Positions 48,163 through 48,192 of a stretch of DNA of 48,192 nt are shown piece after piece; positions within the stretch are counted from its first letter, which is position 1, and the number at the start of each line of letters is the position of its first letter. A model generated the notes under the pieces. It had not been told where the DNA came from, did not search any database, and saw only the letters and a list, made by a program, of their open reading frames with translations. Location: NCBI GenBank assembly GCA_944363615.1, contig CALVUQ010000012.1, positions 1 to 48,192 of the forward strand. The letters are read 5' to 3'. The position numbers were made by a program, and so were the translations under genes. This stretch comes from an uncultured Clostridia bacterium (GTDB lineage: Bacteria > Bacillota > Clostridia > Christensenellales > Pumilibacteraceae).

Positions 48163-48192
48163 ATGATTATGAGAGTAAACAATGAGCAAGAG
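48163..48192 (+). CDS. Possible start of a gene cut by the window end
   Basis: An open frame starts at ATG 48163 (MIMRVNNEQE) and runs to the window end; another frame opens at ATG 48182 (MSK). Ten codons are too few to identify a product or even to choose the frame. The upstream promoter at 48034-48042 suggests that a gene does begin here. Confidence 0.3.
   Translation, partial: MIMRVNNEQE

Noticed and set aside
1..48192. tRNA, rRNA, CRISPR, transposase or prophage genes
   Set aside because: None recognised on either strand; gene content is ordinary core-chromosome.

Overview
The window looks like a chromosomal segment of an endospore-forming Bacillota of the Clostridia type, probably an uncultured anaerobe. 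The evidence is a complete spoIIIAA-AH operon, spoIVB, a tiny spoVM and a sporulation-type D,D-carboxypeptidase, with gene orders close to those known from Bacillus and Clostridium. The taxon is inferred from gene content and order, not from a marker search. Almost every gene lies on the + strand; the only clear minus-strand gene is rpmB. I see no rRNA, tRNA, CRISPR array, transposon, integrase or prophage.

Layout. (1) 1-5731: the end of rpe, thiN, spoVM, then rpmB on the minus strand, an Asp23-family gene (yloU), fakA and recG. A tight cluster of DnaA-box-like sequences lies between fakA and recG. (2) 6048-8017: an iron-sulfur operon with an Rrf2 regulator, cysteine desulfurase and an IscU-type scaffold, behind a perfect consensus sigma-A promoter. 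(3) 8281-9429: a small YtxH-like protein, ruvX, and a DUF1292 protein with an unusual Cys/Asp-rich tail. (4) 9646-18095: rpsB, tsf, pyrH, frr, uppS, cdsA, dxr, rseP and ispG, covering translation factors, UMP kinase, undecaprenyl and phospholipid precursors and the MEP isoprenoid pathway. (5) 18166-19728: at the place where Bacillota normally carry polC, a 520-codon gene encodes only the PolC N-terminal region, OB fold and an intact DEDDh exonuclease, with no PHP or polymerase domain. (6) 19932-27900: the classic nusA-infB operon: rimP, nusA, ylxR, an L7Ae-type gene, infB, rbfA, nrnA, truB and ribF, followed by an endonuclease IV-like gene. (7) 28788-35507: an M24 aminopeptidase, efp and spoIIIAA-AH. 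(8) 35578-44458: a second Asp23-family gene, nusB, folD, xseA, xseB, ispA, dxs, nadK, argR and recN. (9) 44771-48192: spoIVB, an unrecognised membrane protein and a D-Ala-D-Ala carboxypeptidase in visibly A+T-richer sequence, then a non-coding tail with a promoter and the start of a possible last gene.

How the genes fit together. Most are housekeeping genes in tight, often overlapping operons (ATGA-type junctions, frequent TTG and GTG starts). Isoprenoid synthesis is spread over two operons (dxr, ispG, uppS; ispA, dxs). The sporulation genes supply the mother-cell export apparatus (SpoIIIA), the forespore signalling protease (SpoIVB), a coat-anchoring peptide (SpoVM) and a peptidoglycan-trimming enzyme.

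Most notable are the polymerase-less PolC derivative at the polC locus, the DnaA-box cluster upstream of recG, and two near-identical odd-centred inverted repeats directly after the stop codons of spoIVB and the carboxypeptidase gene. The arms of these repeats differ by matched changes, which suggests a maintained DNA-binding site.
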